Positions 50,951 through 59,908 of a stretch of DNA of 64,000 bases are shown here, in pieces. Positions within the stretch are counted from its first letter, which is position 1, and every line of letters begins with the position of its first letter. The notes under the pieces are model-generated. The model was not told the origin of the DNA. It saw only the letters and a list, made by a program, of their open reading frames with translations, and made no database searches. A program made the translations under genes and the position numbers. The DNA lies in contig CAVFTS010000001.1 in assembly GCA_963625655.1 (NCBI GenBank), positions 1-64,000 of the forward strand. Reading direction: 5' to 3'. This DNA is from F23-B02 sp963625655 (GTDB lineage: Bacteria; Bacillota; Clostridia; Oscillospirales; Oscillospiraceae).

Positions 50951-51817
50951 ATGAAAACGAAAACTGCCAGAGAAATTTTCGCAAGCTATCTGATAATTGC
51001 GCTCGGCACCGTGGTGTACGCAGCCGGATTCCAATTTTTCCTCTACCCGAATTCCATCATAGTCGGCGGACTTTCGGGTATCGCAATGATAATTAACCTC
51101 CTGACCGACCTTCCCGTCGGTGCGCTGACCGTTGTGCTCAACATACCGCTGTTTGTGGTCGCATGGAGATACTTCGGCAAGCACTTTATCGTCGGCTCGC
51201 TTGTAGGTGTGCTCCTGTCGTCACTGTTTATCGACCTCTTTGCGCTGCTTAAATTTTCCCCGACCGACGACATGCTGCTTGCCTGCATCATCGGCGGTGC
51301 GGTCAAGGGCATCGGTCTCGGCATGGTATATTACGCCGGAGCGACGACCGGCGGTGCCGATATAGTCGCAAAGTTTTTGAGGCGCAAGTTCCCGTATATC
51401 AACTTCGGCACCATCGTCCTGCTGATGGACTGCATTATAATCATTCTGTTTGCGGTTATATTTAACCAGGTCGAGGGTGCGATGTATGCCGTGCTTGCGA
51501 TGATTGCCGTCTCCAAGATGATTGACCTCGTTCTGTACGGCATCGACAACTCAAACGTCTGCTATATCATAAGCGAGAAAAGCGACGAGCTTATCGAGTA
51601 TATAACGGGGACGCTTCATCGAGGCGTTACCATACTTGAGGGCGAGGGCGCATATTCGCACAAAAGCAAGCAGGTGCTGCTATGCGTGATTAAGCGTCCG
51701 CAGATAAGTGCGATACGCAAAATTATCAGGACTGTGGACGAAAATGCTTTCTTTATCGTGACCGACGCAAAGAACGTATTCGGCAGAGGCTTCGGCGATA
51801 TAAGCGACCAAAATTAA
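50951..51817 (+). CDS. YitT family membrane protein (DUF161/DUF2179)
   Basis: About 288 residues. Five to six membrane segments begin with FASYLIIALGTVVYAAGFQFFLYPNSIIVGGLSGIAMI, then YYAGATTGGADIVAKFL, which are YitT hallmarks. The C-terminal DUF2179 domain (about 205-285) has RGVTILEGEGAYSHKSKQVLLCVIKRPQ. The transported compound is unknown. It follows the topoisomerase subunit A gene by seven bases, so may be its last operon member. GAGGTG precedes ATG 50951. Confidence 0.93.
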   Translation: MKTKTAREIFASYLIIALGTVVYAAGFQFFLYPNSIIVGGLSGIAMIINLLTDLPVGALTVVLNIPLFVVAWRYFGKHFIVGSLVGVLLSSLFIDLFALLKFSPTDDMLLACIIGGAVKGIGLGMVYYAGATTGGADIVAKFLRRKFPYINFGTIVLLMDCIIIILFAVIFNQVEGAMYAVLAMIAVSKMIDLVLYGIDNSNVCYIISEKSDELIEYITGTLHRGVTILEGEGAYSHKSKQVLLCVIKRPQISAIRKIIRTVDENAFFIVTDAKNVFGRGFGDISDQN

Positions 51818-51844
51818 AATACTGCGGAACATCGCAATTTGTGC

Positions 51845-51872
51845 TTGACAAAAGCAAAAATTGTGCTAAAAT
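51845..51872 (+). promoter_or_regulatory. Promoter of tRNA-Gly
   Basis: Perfect TTGACA (51845-51850), 16-base spacer, TAAAAT (51867-51872), 16 bases before the mature tRNA. Confidence 0.85.
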
Positions 51873-51888
51873 CAATCATGTTCCGTGC

Positions 51889-51964
51889 GCGGGCATAGCT
51901 CATCCGGTAGAGCGCCACCTTGCCAAGGTGGAGGTAGCGAGTTCGAGTCTCGTTGCCCGCTCCA
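51889..51964 (+). tRNA. tRNA-Gly (anticodon GCC)
   Basis: Full cloverleaf. Acceptor GCGGGCA (51889-51895) pairs with TGCCCGC (51954-51960). The D arm contains TAGCTCATCCGGTAGAGC; the anticodon stem is CACCT...AGGTG with loop TTGCCAA giving GCC; the T arm contains GTTCGAGTC. CCA is encoded at 51962-51964. Confidence 0.98.
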
Positions 51965-51967
51965 TGA

Positions 51968-52006
51968 AAAATCCCTGATTTGATTTCAAATCAGGGATTT
52001 TAACTT
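51968..52006 (+). terminator. Terminator of tRNA-Gly
   Basis: AAAATCCCTGATTTG pairs with CAAATCAGGGATTTT (51987-52001) around a short loop, 4 bases past the CCA end; T-rich follow-on. Confidence 0.85.
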
Positions 52007-52022
52007 TTTAATTTTGGTGTAG

Positions 52023-52052
52023 GAAAAAGCAGACTCAATGAGCCTGCTTTTT
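52023..52052 (-). terminator. Terminator overlapping the end of the YibE/F gene
   Basis: On the minus strand AAAAAAGCAG and CTGCTTTTTCC pair around GGCTCATTGAGT; the hairpin includes the last codons and stop (52035-52037) and is followed by T. Confidence 0.7.
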
Positions 52053-53222
52053 TCCGTCTGCGAGGATAATTGACGATATTAGCGCCGTTATCGGCACCGA
52101 TAGTATAACGCCGATGCTGCTTGCGATACCGCTTACGACCTCGATGGACACATACGCCGAGCTGAAAAGCTGATGCACCTCAAGACCGAGAGAGTAGAGG
52201 TAGATGACGAGCGCAAGGCTGCTGCCGATGAAGGCAAGAATAAGCGTGTTCGTCATGGTACCGACCATGTCTCTGCCTATGTTCATGCCGGAGCGGAACA
52301 GATCCTTTTTGCCGAGAGTCGGATCGACGGTGTGGATCTCCGAAAGCGCAGAGGATATGCTCATTGCAACGTCCATAACTGCGCCGAGCGCACTGATGAC
52401 GATGCCGCCGACGAGAAGATGCCTGATTCCGATAAGCGTGCCGCTCTGCCTGAGCTGCAGCAGTGCCTCGGCTTCGTTAGAACGATAGCCGTCGATCCTC
52501 AAAATGCCTTGAGCCGCCAAGCCGAACAGCAGTGCTATCGCAATACCGCAGATCGTGCCGAGCATGGCGCAAACCGTCTTTTTGCGCAGACCGCCGAGTA
52601 TCGTAAAGCACACAAGCGTGATGTACGCACACATAATAAAGGTAGTGAGCAGGGTGGGGTAGCCCTTGAGCAGCAGGGGAATAAGAATAAGGAATATGCA
52701 GGCAAGCGTGAGAATGAGACCGATGAGTGACTTTGCGCCCGTCTTTCCGCCGACGAGGACGGTTACGATGAGAAACAGCGCAACAACGATTGCAAGCGGC
52801 AGCTCACGGTTATACTCATAGACCGTGGCGGTGTGACTGCCGTCGGCGTAAGTGGAGATGATAAGCACGACATTGCTGCCGACCTTGACGGGAACGCCGA
52901 AAAGTGGATTGACATAGTTATAAGCAAGCAGCTCCTCTCCCTCGTACTGACCCGACGTGACCTTGACAATAAGCTGCTGCTCACCGCGCTTCAGACCTTC
53001 GGCGGCTTCACTGCTTTCCGAGCTGTCGGTGAGTATCCGGGTGACGCTCGCTTTTTCGTACTCCGCATACTCGTCGCCACGCTGCTGCTCACCGTCGTCC
53101 GTTGCGATACTGCGGAACACTATAAAAATAATCGCAGCGGCAATCAGTATCAAGATAGCCCACTTATTCTCCCTCAGCCGGTCGGCGGGGGAGGCGTTTT
53201 TTTTAACTGTTTTTTTGCTCAT
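52035..53222 (-). CDS. YibE/F family membrane protein
   Basis: 395 residues. A basic N-terminus, one membrane segment (ILILIAAAIIFIVFRSI), an external beta domain (about 50-135, YEGEELLAYNYVNPLFGVPVKVGSNVVLI), and then at least seven membrane segments with GGIVISALGAVMDVAMSISSALSEI, which mark the YibE/F family (PF07907). Its role is not established. The start has only a weak upstream purine run. It is not linked to neighbours; a terminator overlaps its 3' end. Confidence 0.92.
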   Translation of the reverse strand: MSKKTVKKNASPADRLRENKWAILILIAAAIIFIVFRSIATDDGEQQRGDEYAEYEKASVTRILTDSSESSEAAEGLKRGEQQLIVKVTSGQYEGEELLAYNYVNPLFGVPVKVGSNVVLIISTYADGSHTATVYEYNRELPLAIVVALFLIVTVLVGGKTGAKSLIGLILTLACIFLILIPLLLKGYPTLLTTFIMCAYITLVCFTILGGLRKKTVCAMLGTICGIAIALLFGLAAQGILRIDGYRSNEAEALLQLRQSGTLIGIRHLLVGGIVISALGAVMDVAMSISSALSEIHTVDPTLGKKDLFRSGMNIGRDMVGTMTNTLILAFIGSSLALVIYLYSLGLEVHQLFSSAYVSIEVVSGIASSIGVILSVPITALISSIILADGKKQAH

Positions 53223-53452
53223 TTCTCGTACGCTCGCTTTCGTACTTCAATTGACTTCAGCATAACAAGATAAAAAGTCTTTGTCAAGTACGCACAAAAC
53301 GGAGACGGGATTGCCGACAAAAACGACAAAGAAAATCCGTCTCTAAAAATCTTGACGTTTGTACTGGAATTTACACGGAGCATATGATAGAATAATGTCA
53401 CCAAACTGTGGGCTTGCGCCCTAAATGGAATTCTAAAGGAGGATTTTCACAC

Positions 53453-56400
53453 ATGAGAACAAGCAAGCGAAACAGACTTCTGTCTATGCTGCTCGTTGCC
53501 GTCATGCTTATGACCCTGCTTCCGGCGGCAGCTTTTGCAAAGACTCCCGCTGTTTCAGTAAACGGCGATACCGCCGTCAACCATGTCGTTACCGACCTGG
53601 CTGAGCTTACTACCGGTTCCAAGGTTGTCATCTTCAACCCGGCGAACAACAAGGCGCTCTCATCAAATTACACCAGCTCTTGGAACGTCGGCGTCGATGT
53701 TGCGCTGAGTAACGGTAAGCTTGGCGGATACGGTGCGACGGAGGTATGGACCGTCACAAAGAATGACGACGGCTCATATTGCTTCGCAACCTCTGAGGGC
53801 AAGATGCTCTCTATGGGAGAAAAAAACTACAGCATGCCTCTTGACGATGTCAACACCGCATGGAATGTTTCGGCTGCCAAGACCGACGGCTGCTTCTACA
53901 TTAAAAATGTAGGCAGAGGCAATTATGTTGAATGGTACGCCGATAAAGACGACTGGAGCTCTTACAACAGAATCAGCAACGAGGCTCTCTTCGCTCAGCA
54001 GTTCTACCTTGTGGTCGAGGACGAGCAGACGCAGCCCGATCCCGACGAGATACTCACGGACGGCGACGAGGTCGTTATTTACAGCGCTGCCGCAGGCGGC
54101 GTTCTCGCAGCGCAGAACGATACTCTCTCCATTGAATGTGCCGCTGCCGAAATCGCTGACGGCAAGGCTGTTCCCGAAAACGGCGGCGTCGTATTTACCG
54201 TAGAAAAGAACGGTCAGTACTATCGCTTTAAGAACGACGCATACGGCTACCTCTGCTCCAACGGCACCGGCAACAACGCCTTCTACAGCAAGGACTTTTC
54301 CGGTGAAGGTGAAAGCACCGAGGATGCAGATTGGCTTGTCCGTACATGCTCCGGCGGAGTGGGCGGCTATGAGATGGAGAGCCGTTCCGCAAAATACAGC
54401 GGTCACAGTCAGTGGCTTGAATATTTCTCCGATTCCTTCAAAACCTACAGCATGTACAAGGTCACCGACTATACCATTTACTCCTTTGAATTCTATCCCG
54501 TCGCTGACGATGTCAAGCTGGTAAAAGGCATAGTCAACACACCCAAAGTTGTGTTCAACTCCGGCGATACGAAGTCAAAAGGCATCGACTACGAATGCAG
54601 CTTCACGCTGGACGACATTGCGGACAGCATTACCGAAATTGAAATTAGCTATGATGCCGGATTAGTCGGCGGTGAGATTACAGACTTCTCCGTAGACGGC
54701 AAAACCTATACCTTTACGCTTCACTCCGACTGGGTCGATCGAGCCGAACGCTTTACCGTTGCCGTTTCAGTCAGTAACAGCAACGACATCAGCTATAGAG
54801 GAACACTTACGGTAAGCGTCGAAGACGTTATCGGATTTACGGAACTCACTCCGAAAAACGGTTTTGAGACCGGCGACGACAAGAGACCGGAGATCAGCGC
54901 CGAGCTTGTGAATGTCGGCGAGGAACCCACCGTTGAGATGAAAATCAACGGTGAGCCCGTTGAGGCACGGTATGTTGCCGATGAGACGGTTGCCGGAAAC
55001 GGCAAGGTCAGCTATGTGCCCGCAGAGGACATGGCGGACGGTAAGGTAAACGTCGAGCTGACCGTTACCAGACAGGACGGCAAGAGCGGTTCCGAGGCAT
55101 GGTTCTTCAATGTCGGCAAGGCTCAGTATCAGCTCTACTTCGGACAGCTCCATAGCCATACCGGCGAATACTCCGACGGCAGCGGTACCCTATCCGACGC
55201 ACTTAGCTATGTTAAGAATCTTCCCGATAGCGCAAACGTGGACTTTGTTGCGTTTACGGATCACTCCAACTACTTCGACAGCAGCTCTGACGCAAACCCC
55301 GAAGAGGCACTCTACGACATGAGTAAGGCATCCGCCTCAAGCCAAGAGAAGTGGGAAACCTATAAAAGCACCGTCGCTCAGTTTAACGAAGAAAACGCCG
55401 GCAGCATTGTTGCCATTGCGGGCTTTGAAATGACTTGGTCCGGCGGCCCGGGACATATCAACACCTTCAACACCCCCGGAATTGTTTCCCGCAATAACAG
55501 CACCCTCAACAACAAGACCAACGACTCCGGCATGAAGGCATACTACGCCCTCCTTAATCAGGCGGAGGGTAAGGATTCCATCAGTCAGTTCAACCACCCC
55601 GGCTCCACCTTCGGCACCTTCAGCGACTTCAGCTACTGGGATGCGGCGATAGACACCCGCATCAGCCTCGTTGAGGTCGGCAACGGCGAAGGTCAGATCG
55701 GCGCAGGCGGCTACTATCCCAGCTACGAGTACTACATAATGGCTCTCGACAAGGGCTGGCACGTCGCTCCGACCAACAATCAGGACAACCATAAGGGCAA
55801 GTGGGGCAACGCTAATGATGCCCGTGACGTTATCCTTACCGATAACTTCACCGAAGAGGGCATTTACGAAGCCATGCGCAGCATGCGTATGTACTCCACC
55901 GAGGACAAAAATCTTGAGCTTTACTACACCGTTAACGGACTTCAGCTCGGTTCTCAGATTACGGAGATTCCTGACAAACTTGACATTGACGTTCAGGTTT
56001 ATGACCCCGACAGATCCGACTCCGTTTCCAAGGTCGAAGTTGTCGTAAACTCCGGTAAGACCGCATATACATGGGACGACCCTGCGGTTCTTGCGAGCGG
56101 ACATCTTACGGTAAGCCTTGATCCTGAGTACAGCTATTACTTCATTCGTGTCACGGAAGGTGACGGCGACCTTGCGGTCACCGCTCCCGTTTGGGTCGGC
56201 GAATCCCTGAAGCTCGGTATATCCTCCTTTGAGTGCGGCACCGCAACTCCCGTAACCGGCGAGGAATTAACCCTCACCACCACGCTCTTTAACAGCGAGG
56301 CAAGCGATGCGACCGTTAAGAGTGTTGTCTACACAACCGACGGCAGCGTCATTCTCGGTACCGACACCAAGGAATACACCATTCCTTCTTCCGGCACCGC

Positions 56401-58591
56401 TGCCGTTGATTTCAAGTACACCCCCAAGACCGCAAAGCTCACCAAGATTACCGTTACCGTGAACCTCGTTCAGGACGGTAAGGATTATACTTTCACCAAG
56501 GACATAGAGCTTGACATTCTTGACGCCGAATCTCTTGTATATATCGGCATTGATGCGTCGCACTACAACGAGTACGTTGCCGGTAACTATAAGGATAGCA
56601 TGGGCAACTTCGGTAACCTTGCTGCAGGCTACTCCGTGCGTACCATAATGCTCAAGACCTCGGATGAGCTTATTGCGGCCTGCTCGAACGAGAAGTTCAA
56701 GGCACTTATCCTCACCGCACCCTCCCGCAGACTTGCCGCAGCACAGTCCGATCCCAAGGTCTACACCGATGCGGAGCTTGCCGCAATCGCAGCGTTTAAC
56801 TCTGCGGGTGGTACCGTTGTGCTTGCGGGCTGGTCCGACAATTACGAAAACTATGACGTAATTAAGAATAATACCGACATTATGCACATGGCTGCAACGC
56901 AGAATGCCGTCCTGCAGGCTCTCGGTTCGAGCCTGAGAATCGGCGACGATGCTACCTATGACGATGTACGCAGCGCAGCGGACGGTGTCGATAAGTGGCG
57001 TCTGTACTTCAATACCTACGGCGACAGCTTCCTCACCGACGGCGTGGAGTACGATGCGGAGCATCCCTATGACAGGCTCTACACCGAGGTGTTCAGCCAC
57101 TACGGCGGCGCAAGCATCTATGCGGTCGATGCCTCCGGCAATCCCGTATCCGAACTGCCCGCAAGCGTTTCTCCCGTTGTTTACGGTCACGCAAGCACCT
57201 ATTCCGTCGATGTTGACGGCGACGGTCTCGGCGGCGACTCCACCCCGAAGTACGCATACGCAAGTGATGATGATCGTCTGCTTGTAATGGCGACAGAGCA
57301 GCTTGAAGGCAAGGGCCTCGTAGTTGTTTCCGGCGCTGCGTTTATGTCCAACTTTGAGGTTCAGGCAACCGTTTCCGACAACGGCTCCGAGAAAAACTAT
57401 TCCAACTATAAGATTTGCGAAAATCTTGTTCAGTACATCAATCCCGTCACCGTAACTCCCATTGCAACCGTTCAGAAGCAGACCGAAGTCGGTTACAAGT
57501 ATACCATTGAGGGTGTTGTTACCACCAACGCATCCGGTTACGACAAGGACACCGCATTCTTTGACTGCATCTATGTTCAGGATGAGACCGGCGGTATCTG
57601 CTGCTTCCCCGTTGCGGGTAACTACAAGATCGGAGACAAGGTTCGCATCACAGGCACCACCGACTTCTACCAGGGCGAGATGGAGCTTCAGGTGACCTCT
57701 ATCGAAACAATCGGTGAGGAGACTCCCGTACAGCCGAAGGTCGTATTTGCAAACGATGTCAATAACAAGACCGTTCTCGGCAGCCTTATCACCGTAAGAG
57801 GCGTCGTGAAAAGCTTCGAGCTTGAAAACGGGCTTATCCAGACCATCATGGTCAAGGATTCCCTCGGAAATGTCGTTCGTGTGTTTATCGACGGTTACAT
57901 CTGCACCGACAGCGATGTTCAGGGCGTTAAGGTCGGCTGCGGCATCAGCGTGACCGGCGTTGCATCCTATGACGACACCTTCGCAGGACCGGCACCTCGC
58001 ATCCGCATCAGCAACCGTGCCGACATCGTTGTTGAACCGTTCAACGACATATACGGCAGCGGCTTGCATGACTACATAGTAGAGGCCGCCGAAATGGGAA
58101 TCGTAAACGGATATAAGGACGGCGGCTTCCATCCTTATACAGAGGTAACAAGAGCGCAGTTCATCACCATGCTTTGGCGTGCGATAGGCTCTCCCGACGC
58201 CGGTGATCAGACTCTTGAATTCACCGATGCTTCCGACATCGGCAATGACTTTGTCGATGCAGTCAAGTGGGGCGTTGAAAACGGCATACTCGAGGGCTAC
58301 AAGGACGGTTACTTCCGTCCCAACCGGTCCATAAGCCGTGCGCAGATGGCTACCATCATGTATCGCTACATGAAGAACGTCATAGACTATGACTTCGGCG
58401 AAGTAAGACCCTGCACATTCGACGATGCCGACGAGATATCGCCGGACTTCGTGGAAGCGGTCAATGCGATTGTAAGCGCAGGTCTGATGAACGGAACATC
58501 CGTCACGACCTTCGCTCCCAATGCCCCCGCAAGCCGAGCAATGGCTGCAACGGTAATGGTCAGATTTTACAGGCTTATTGACGCCGGCTGA
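53453..58591 (+). CDS. S-layer-anchored CehA/McbA-type PHP metallohydrolase
   Basis: About 1712 residues. Signal peptide 1-30 (LLVAVMLMTLLPAAAFA). Two related lectin-like modules (about 45-190 and 195-370), then Ig-like parts. The PHP/CehA-McbA domain spans about 560-830, with QLHSHTGEYSDG and FTDHSN as metal ligands and QDNHKGKW later. Further modules: beta-sandwich, a GATase-like segment (about 1028-1260), an OB-fold domain (about 1336-1420, FFDCIYVQDETGGICCFPV) and three SLH domains (about 1530-1712). AAAGGAGG precedes ATG 53453. It probably cleaves phosphoesters at the cell surface; the substrate is unknown. Confidence 0.9.
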   Translation: MRTSKRNRLLSMLLVAVMLMTLLPAAAFAKTPAVSVNGDTAVNHVVTDLAELTTGSKVVIFNPANNKALSSNYTSSWNVGVDVALSNGKLGGYGATEVWTVTKNDDGSYCFATSEGKMLSMGEKNYSMPLDDVNTAWNVSAAKTDGCFYIKNVGRGNYVEWYADKDDWSSYNRISNEALFAQQFYLVVEDEQTQPDPDEILTDGDEVVIYSAAAGGVLAAQNDTLSIECAAAEIADGKAVPENGGVVFTVEKNGQYYRFKNDAYGYLCSNGTGNNAFYSKDFSGEGESTEDADWLVRTCSGGVGGYEMESRSAKYSGHSQWLEYFSDSFKTYSMYKVTDYTIYSFEFYPVADDVKLVKGIVNTPKVVFNSGDTKSKGIDYECSFTLDDIADSITEIEISYDAGLVGGEITDFSVDGKTYTFTLHSDWVDRAERFTVAVSVSNSNDISYRGTLTVSVEDVIGFTELTPKNGFETGDDKRPEISAELVNVGEEPTVEMKINGEPVEARYVADETVAGNGKVSYVPAEDMADGKVNVELTVTRQDGKSGSEAWFFNVGKAQYQLYFGQLHSHTGEYSDGSGTLSDALSYVKNLPDSANVDFVAFTDHSNYFDSSSDANPEEALYDMSKASASSQEKWETYKSTVAQFNEENAGSIVAIAGFEMTWSGGPGHINTFNTPGIVSRNNSTLNNKTNDSGMKAYYALLNQAEGKDSISQFNHPGSTFGTFSDFSYWDAAIDTRISLVEVGNGEGQIGAGGYYPSYEYYIMALDKGWHVAPTNNQDNHKGKWGNANDARDVILTDNFTEEGIYEAMRSMRMYSTEDKNLELYYTVNGLQLGSQITEIPDKLDIDVQVYDPDRSDSVSKVEVVVNSGKTAYTWDDPAVLASGHLTVSLDPEYSYYFIRVTEGDGDLAVTAPVWVGESLKLGISSFECGTATPVTGEELTLTTTLFNSEASDATVKSVVYTTDGSVILGTDTKEYTIPSSGTAAVDFKYTPKTAKLTKITVTVNLVQDGKDYTFTKDIELDILDAESLVYIGIDASHYNEYVAGNYKDSMGNFGNLAAGYSVRTIMLKTSDELIAACSNEKFKALILTAPSRRLAAAQSDPKVYTDAELAAIAAFNSAGGTVVLAGWSDNYENYDVIKNNTDIMHMAATQNAVLQALGSSLRIGDDATYDDVRSAADGVDKWRLYFNTYGDSFLTDGVEYDAEHPYDRLYTEVFSHYGGASIYAVDASGNPVSELPASVSPVVYGHASTYSVDVDGDGLGGDSTPKYAYASDDDRLLVMATEQLEGKGLVVVSGAAFMSNFEVQATVSDNGSEKNYSNYKICENLVQYINPVTVTPIATVQKQTEVGYKYTIEGVVTTNASGYDKDTAFFDCIYVQDETGGICCFPVAGNYKIGDKVRITGTTDFYQGEMELQVTSIETIGEETPVQPKVVFANDVNNKTVLGSLITVRGVVKSFELENGLIQTIMVKDSLGNVVRVFIDGYICTDSDVQGVKVGCGISVTGVASYDDTFAGPAPRIRISNRADIVVEPFNDIYGSGLHDYIVEAAEMGIVNGYKDGGFHPYTEVTRAQFITMLWRAIGSPDAGDQTLEFTDASDIGNDFVDAVKWGVENGILEGYKDGYFRPNRSISRAQMATIMYRYMKNVIDYDFGEVRPCTFDDADEISPDFVEAVNAIVSAGLMNGTSVTTFAPNAPASRAMAATVMVRFYRLIDAG

Positions 58592-58628
58592 CAATAGGCT
58601 CATATGAGCTTTATCCGATAAAAAACGG

Positions 58629-58661
58629 AGCCCTCCGTGCCGCTTGGCACGGGGGGCTTTT
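58629..58661 (+). terminator. Terminator after the PHP-SLH gene
   Basis: GCCCTCCGTGCC pairs with GGCACGGGGGGC around GCTT (one G-T pair), followed by TTTTC. It lies about 40 bases after the stop. Confidence 0.85.
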
Positions 58662-58670
58662 CATAATAAA

Positions 58671-58821
58671 GGCATAATAAAAGGCTCTATTTCATTAGTC
58701 GGGATAGAGCAAAAAGCAAAGAACAGACAGAAGGGAGTGTGCGGAGTGCCGTGCGCTCCCTTCAGCGTATCAAAAAAGTCACATGACTTTTTTGATACGC
58801 TGAGAGCATTATTTTGCTCTC
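58671..58821 (+). repeat. Multi-hairpin repeat element, copy 2
   Basis: Shares with copy 1 the flank GCATAATAAAA. Hairpin 1: GCTCTAT 58684-58690 with ATAGAGC 58704-58710. Hairpin 2: AAGGGAGTG 58731-58739 with CGCTCCCTT 58754-58762 and the same loop TGCGGAGTGCCGTG. Hairpin 3 is a perfect 19-bp stem (58763-58781 with 58784-58802). Hairpin 4: GAGAGCA 58802-58808 with TGCTCTC 58815-58821. In hairpin 2 an A-T pair of copy 1 becomes G-C, and a T-A becomes T-G, so pairing is kept. Hairpin 4 runs into the end of the opposing small gene. Confidence 0.78.
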
Positions 58822-59048
58822 TTGAGTCTTGCGCGCGAGAGAGTCGGCCGGTTTAGAAGGGGAGGAGCGGGTCTTGCCAGCACGAGCGTGCGCCCGTTGT
58901 ATGTAAAAATGTCTGCGTCGATACCGTTCCACGAGTGCAGCCCCTCGCTCAAAAGAGCCTCTCGTATCCTGCCCTTGAGGATGTCGGCATCGGGCGGCAA
59001 ACTTTCAAGGATAAGCGCAACGGCATTATCCGAAACCGTATCAGTCAA
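58809..59048 (-). CDS. Small basic-tailed protein, unknown
   Basis: 79 residues from a TTG start with AAGGAAGG upstream. It has an alternating helical part (SDNAVALILESLPPDADILKGRIREALLSEG), then DADIFTYNGRTLVLARPAPP and a basic end (SRARLKRAK). I know no family. Its stop lies inside repeat copy 2. Convergent with the PHP-SLH gene and divergent from the Nudix gene. Likely real from its ribosome site and residue pattern, but unproven. Confidence 0.5.
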   Translation of the reverse strand: MTDTVSDNAVALILESLPPDADILKGRIREALLSEGLHSWNGIDADIFTYNGRTLVLARPAPPLLNRPTLSRARLKRAK

Positions 59049-59269
59049 AATCGGTTACCTTCCTTTATCTGCAAATGTTACAAATAAAAATCACGTTGGT
59101 TTCAAAATGGTTAAGAAACTGCGGGGTTTAAATTACAAATCAAATTTTATCAAAAATTTTTTTAATTTTCTATACAAAAATTATGGAAAAATCGTAAATG
59201 AGGTGATATACTAAACAGGCATTATGTAAAGTTTTTATGTAAAGCAATTTCGTTATCTTGAGGCTTGAG

Positions 59270-59809
59270 ATGGATCTTACCGAGAAACGGCTCGACGGAG
59301 AGCTTAAATATAAGGGCGTCATAGTTGATGTCGTTATGGACAGGGCACAGCTTTGCGACGGCAGTGTCGTGCGCAGGGAAGTGGTTCGTCACCCCGGCGG
59401 TGTTACGGTTCTGCCCGTGGACGACGAGGGCTACTGCTACTGCGTCCGTCAGTTCCGCTACCCGCTTCAGAAGCTGATGCTTGAAGCGCCTGCGGGAAAG
59501 CTTGAACCTGGAGAGGATCCGGCCGAGTGTGCGATCAGAGAGCTGAGCGAGGAGACCGGCTTTACCGCCGATAATCTCCGATACCTCGGCAGATGCTGCA
59601 CCTCACCGGGCATAACGACCGAGGTTTTGCACATCTACCTTGCGACGGGGCTTCACGCCGGAAGCAGCCATCCTGACGAGGGAGAGTTTTTAAGCGTCGA
59701 GAAGCACCACATCGACGAGCTTGCAGAGCTTGCCATGAATGGCGAGATAGACGACGGAAAAACTATAATTGCCGTCCTTAAAGCAAGACAGATACTAAAT
59801 CTTGTATAA
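59270..59809 (+). CDS. Nudix hydrolase, ADP-ribose pyrophosphatase type
   Basis: About 179 residues. The Nudix box GKLEPGEDPAECAIRELSEETGF holds G-x5-E-x7-REL-x-EE-x-G fully, preceded by VRQFRYPLQKLMLEAPAG as in ADP-ribose pyrophosphatases (NudF). It should split ADP-ribose into AMP and ribose 5-phosphate. ATG 59270 follows GAGG at six bases; a TTG at 59258 is possible. Upstream 220 bases are very AT-rich without a clear promoter. Confidence 0.93.
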   Translation: MDLTEKRLDGELKYKGVIVDVVMDRAQLCDGSVVRREVVRHPGGVTVLPVDDEGYCYCVRQFRYPLQKLMLEAPAGKLEPGEDPAECAIRELSEETGFTADNLRYLGRCCTSPGITTEVLHIYLATGLHAGSSHPDEGEFLSVEKHHIDELAELAMNGEIDDGKTIIAVLKARQILNLV

Positions 59810-59836
59810 AAGTTACGAATTATTTACAATTTTACC

Positions 59837-59865
59837 TTGCTATTACCGAACCCCTATGCTATAAT
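59837..59865 (+). promoter_or_regulatory. Probable promoter of murA paralogue 2
   Basis: TTGCTA (59837-59842), 17-base spacer, perfect TATAAT (59860-59865), 43 bases before the ATG. Confidence 0.75.
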
Positions 59866-59908
59866 ACAAAGCCGGTGTCCGAAAGGATGCCTACGAAAGG
59901 TGTAACAT

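Noticed and set aside
56267..58603. 778-codon minus-strand open frame across the PHP-SLH gene
   Set aside because: Shadow of the real gene, with no recognisable domain or start site.
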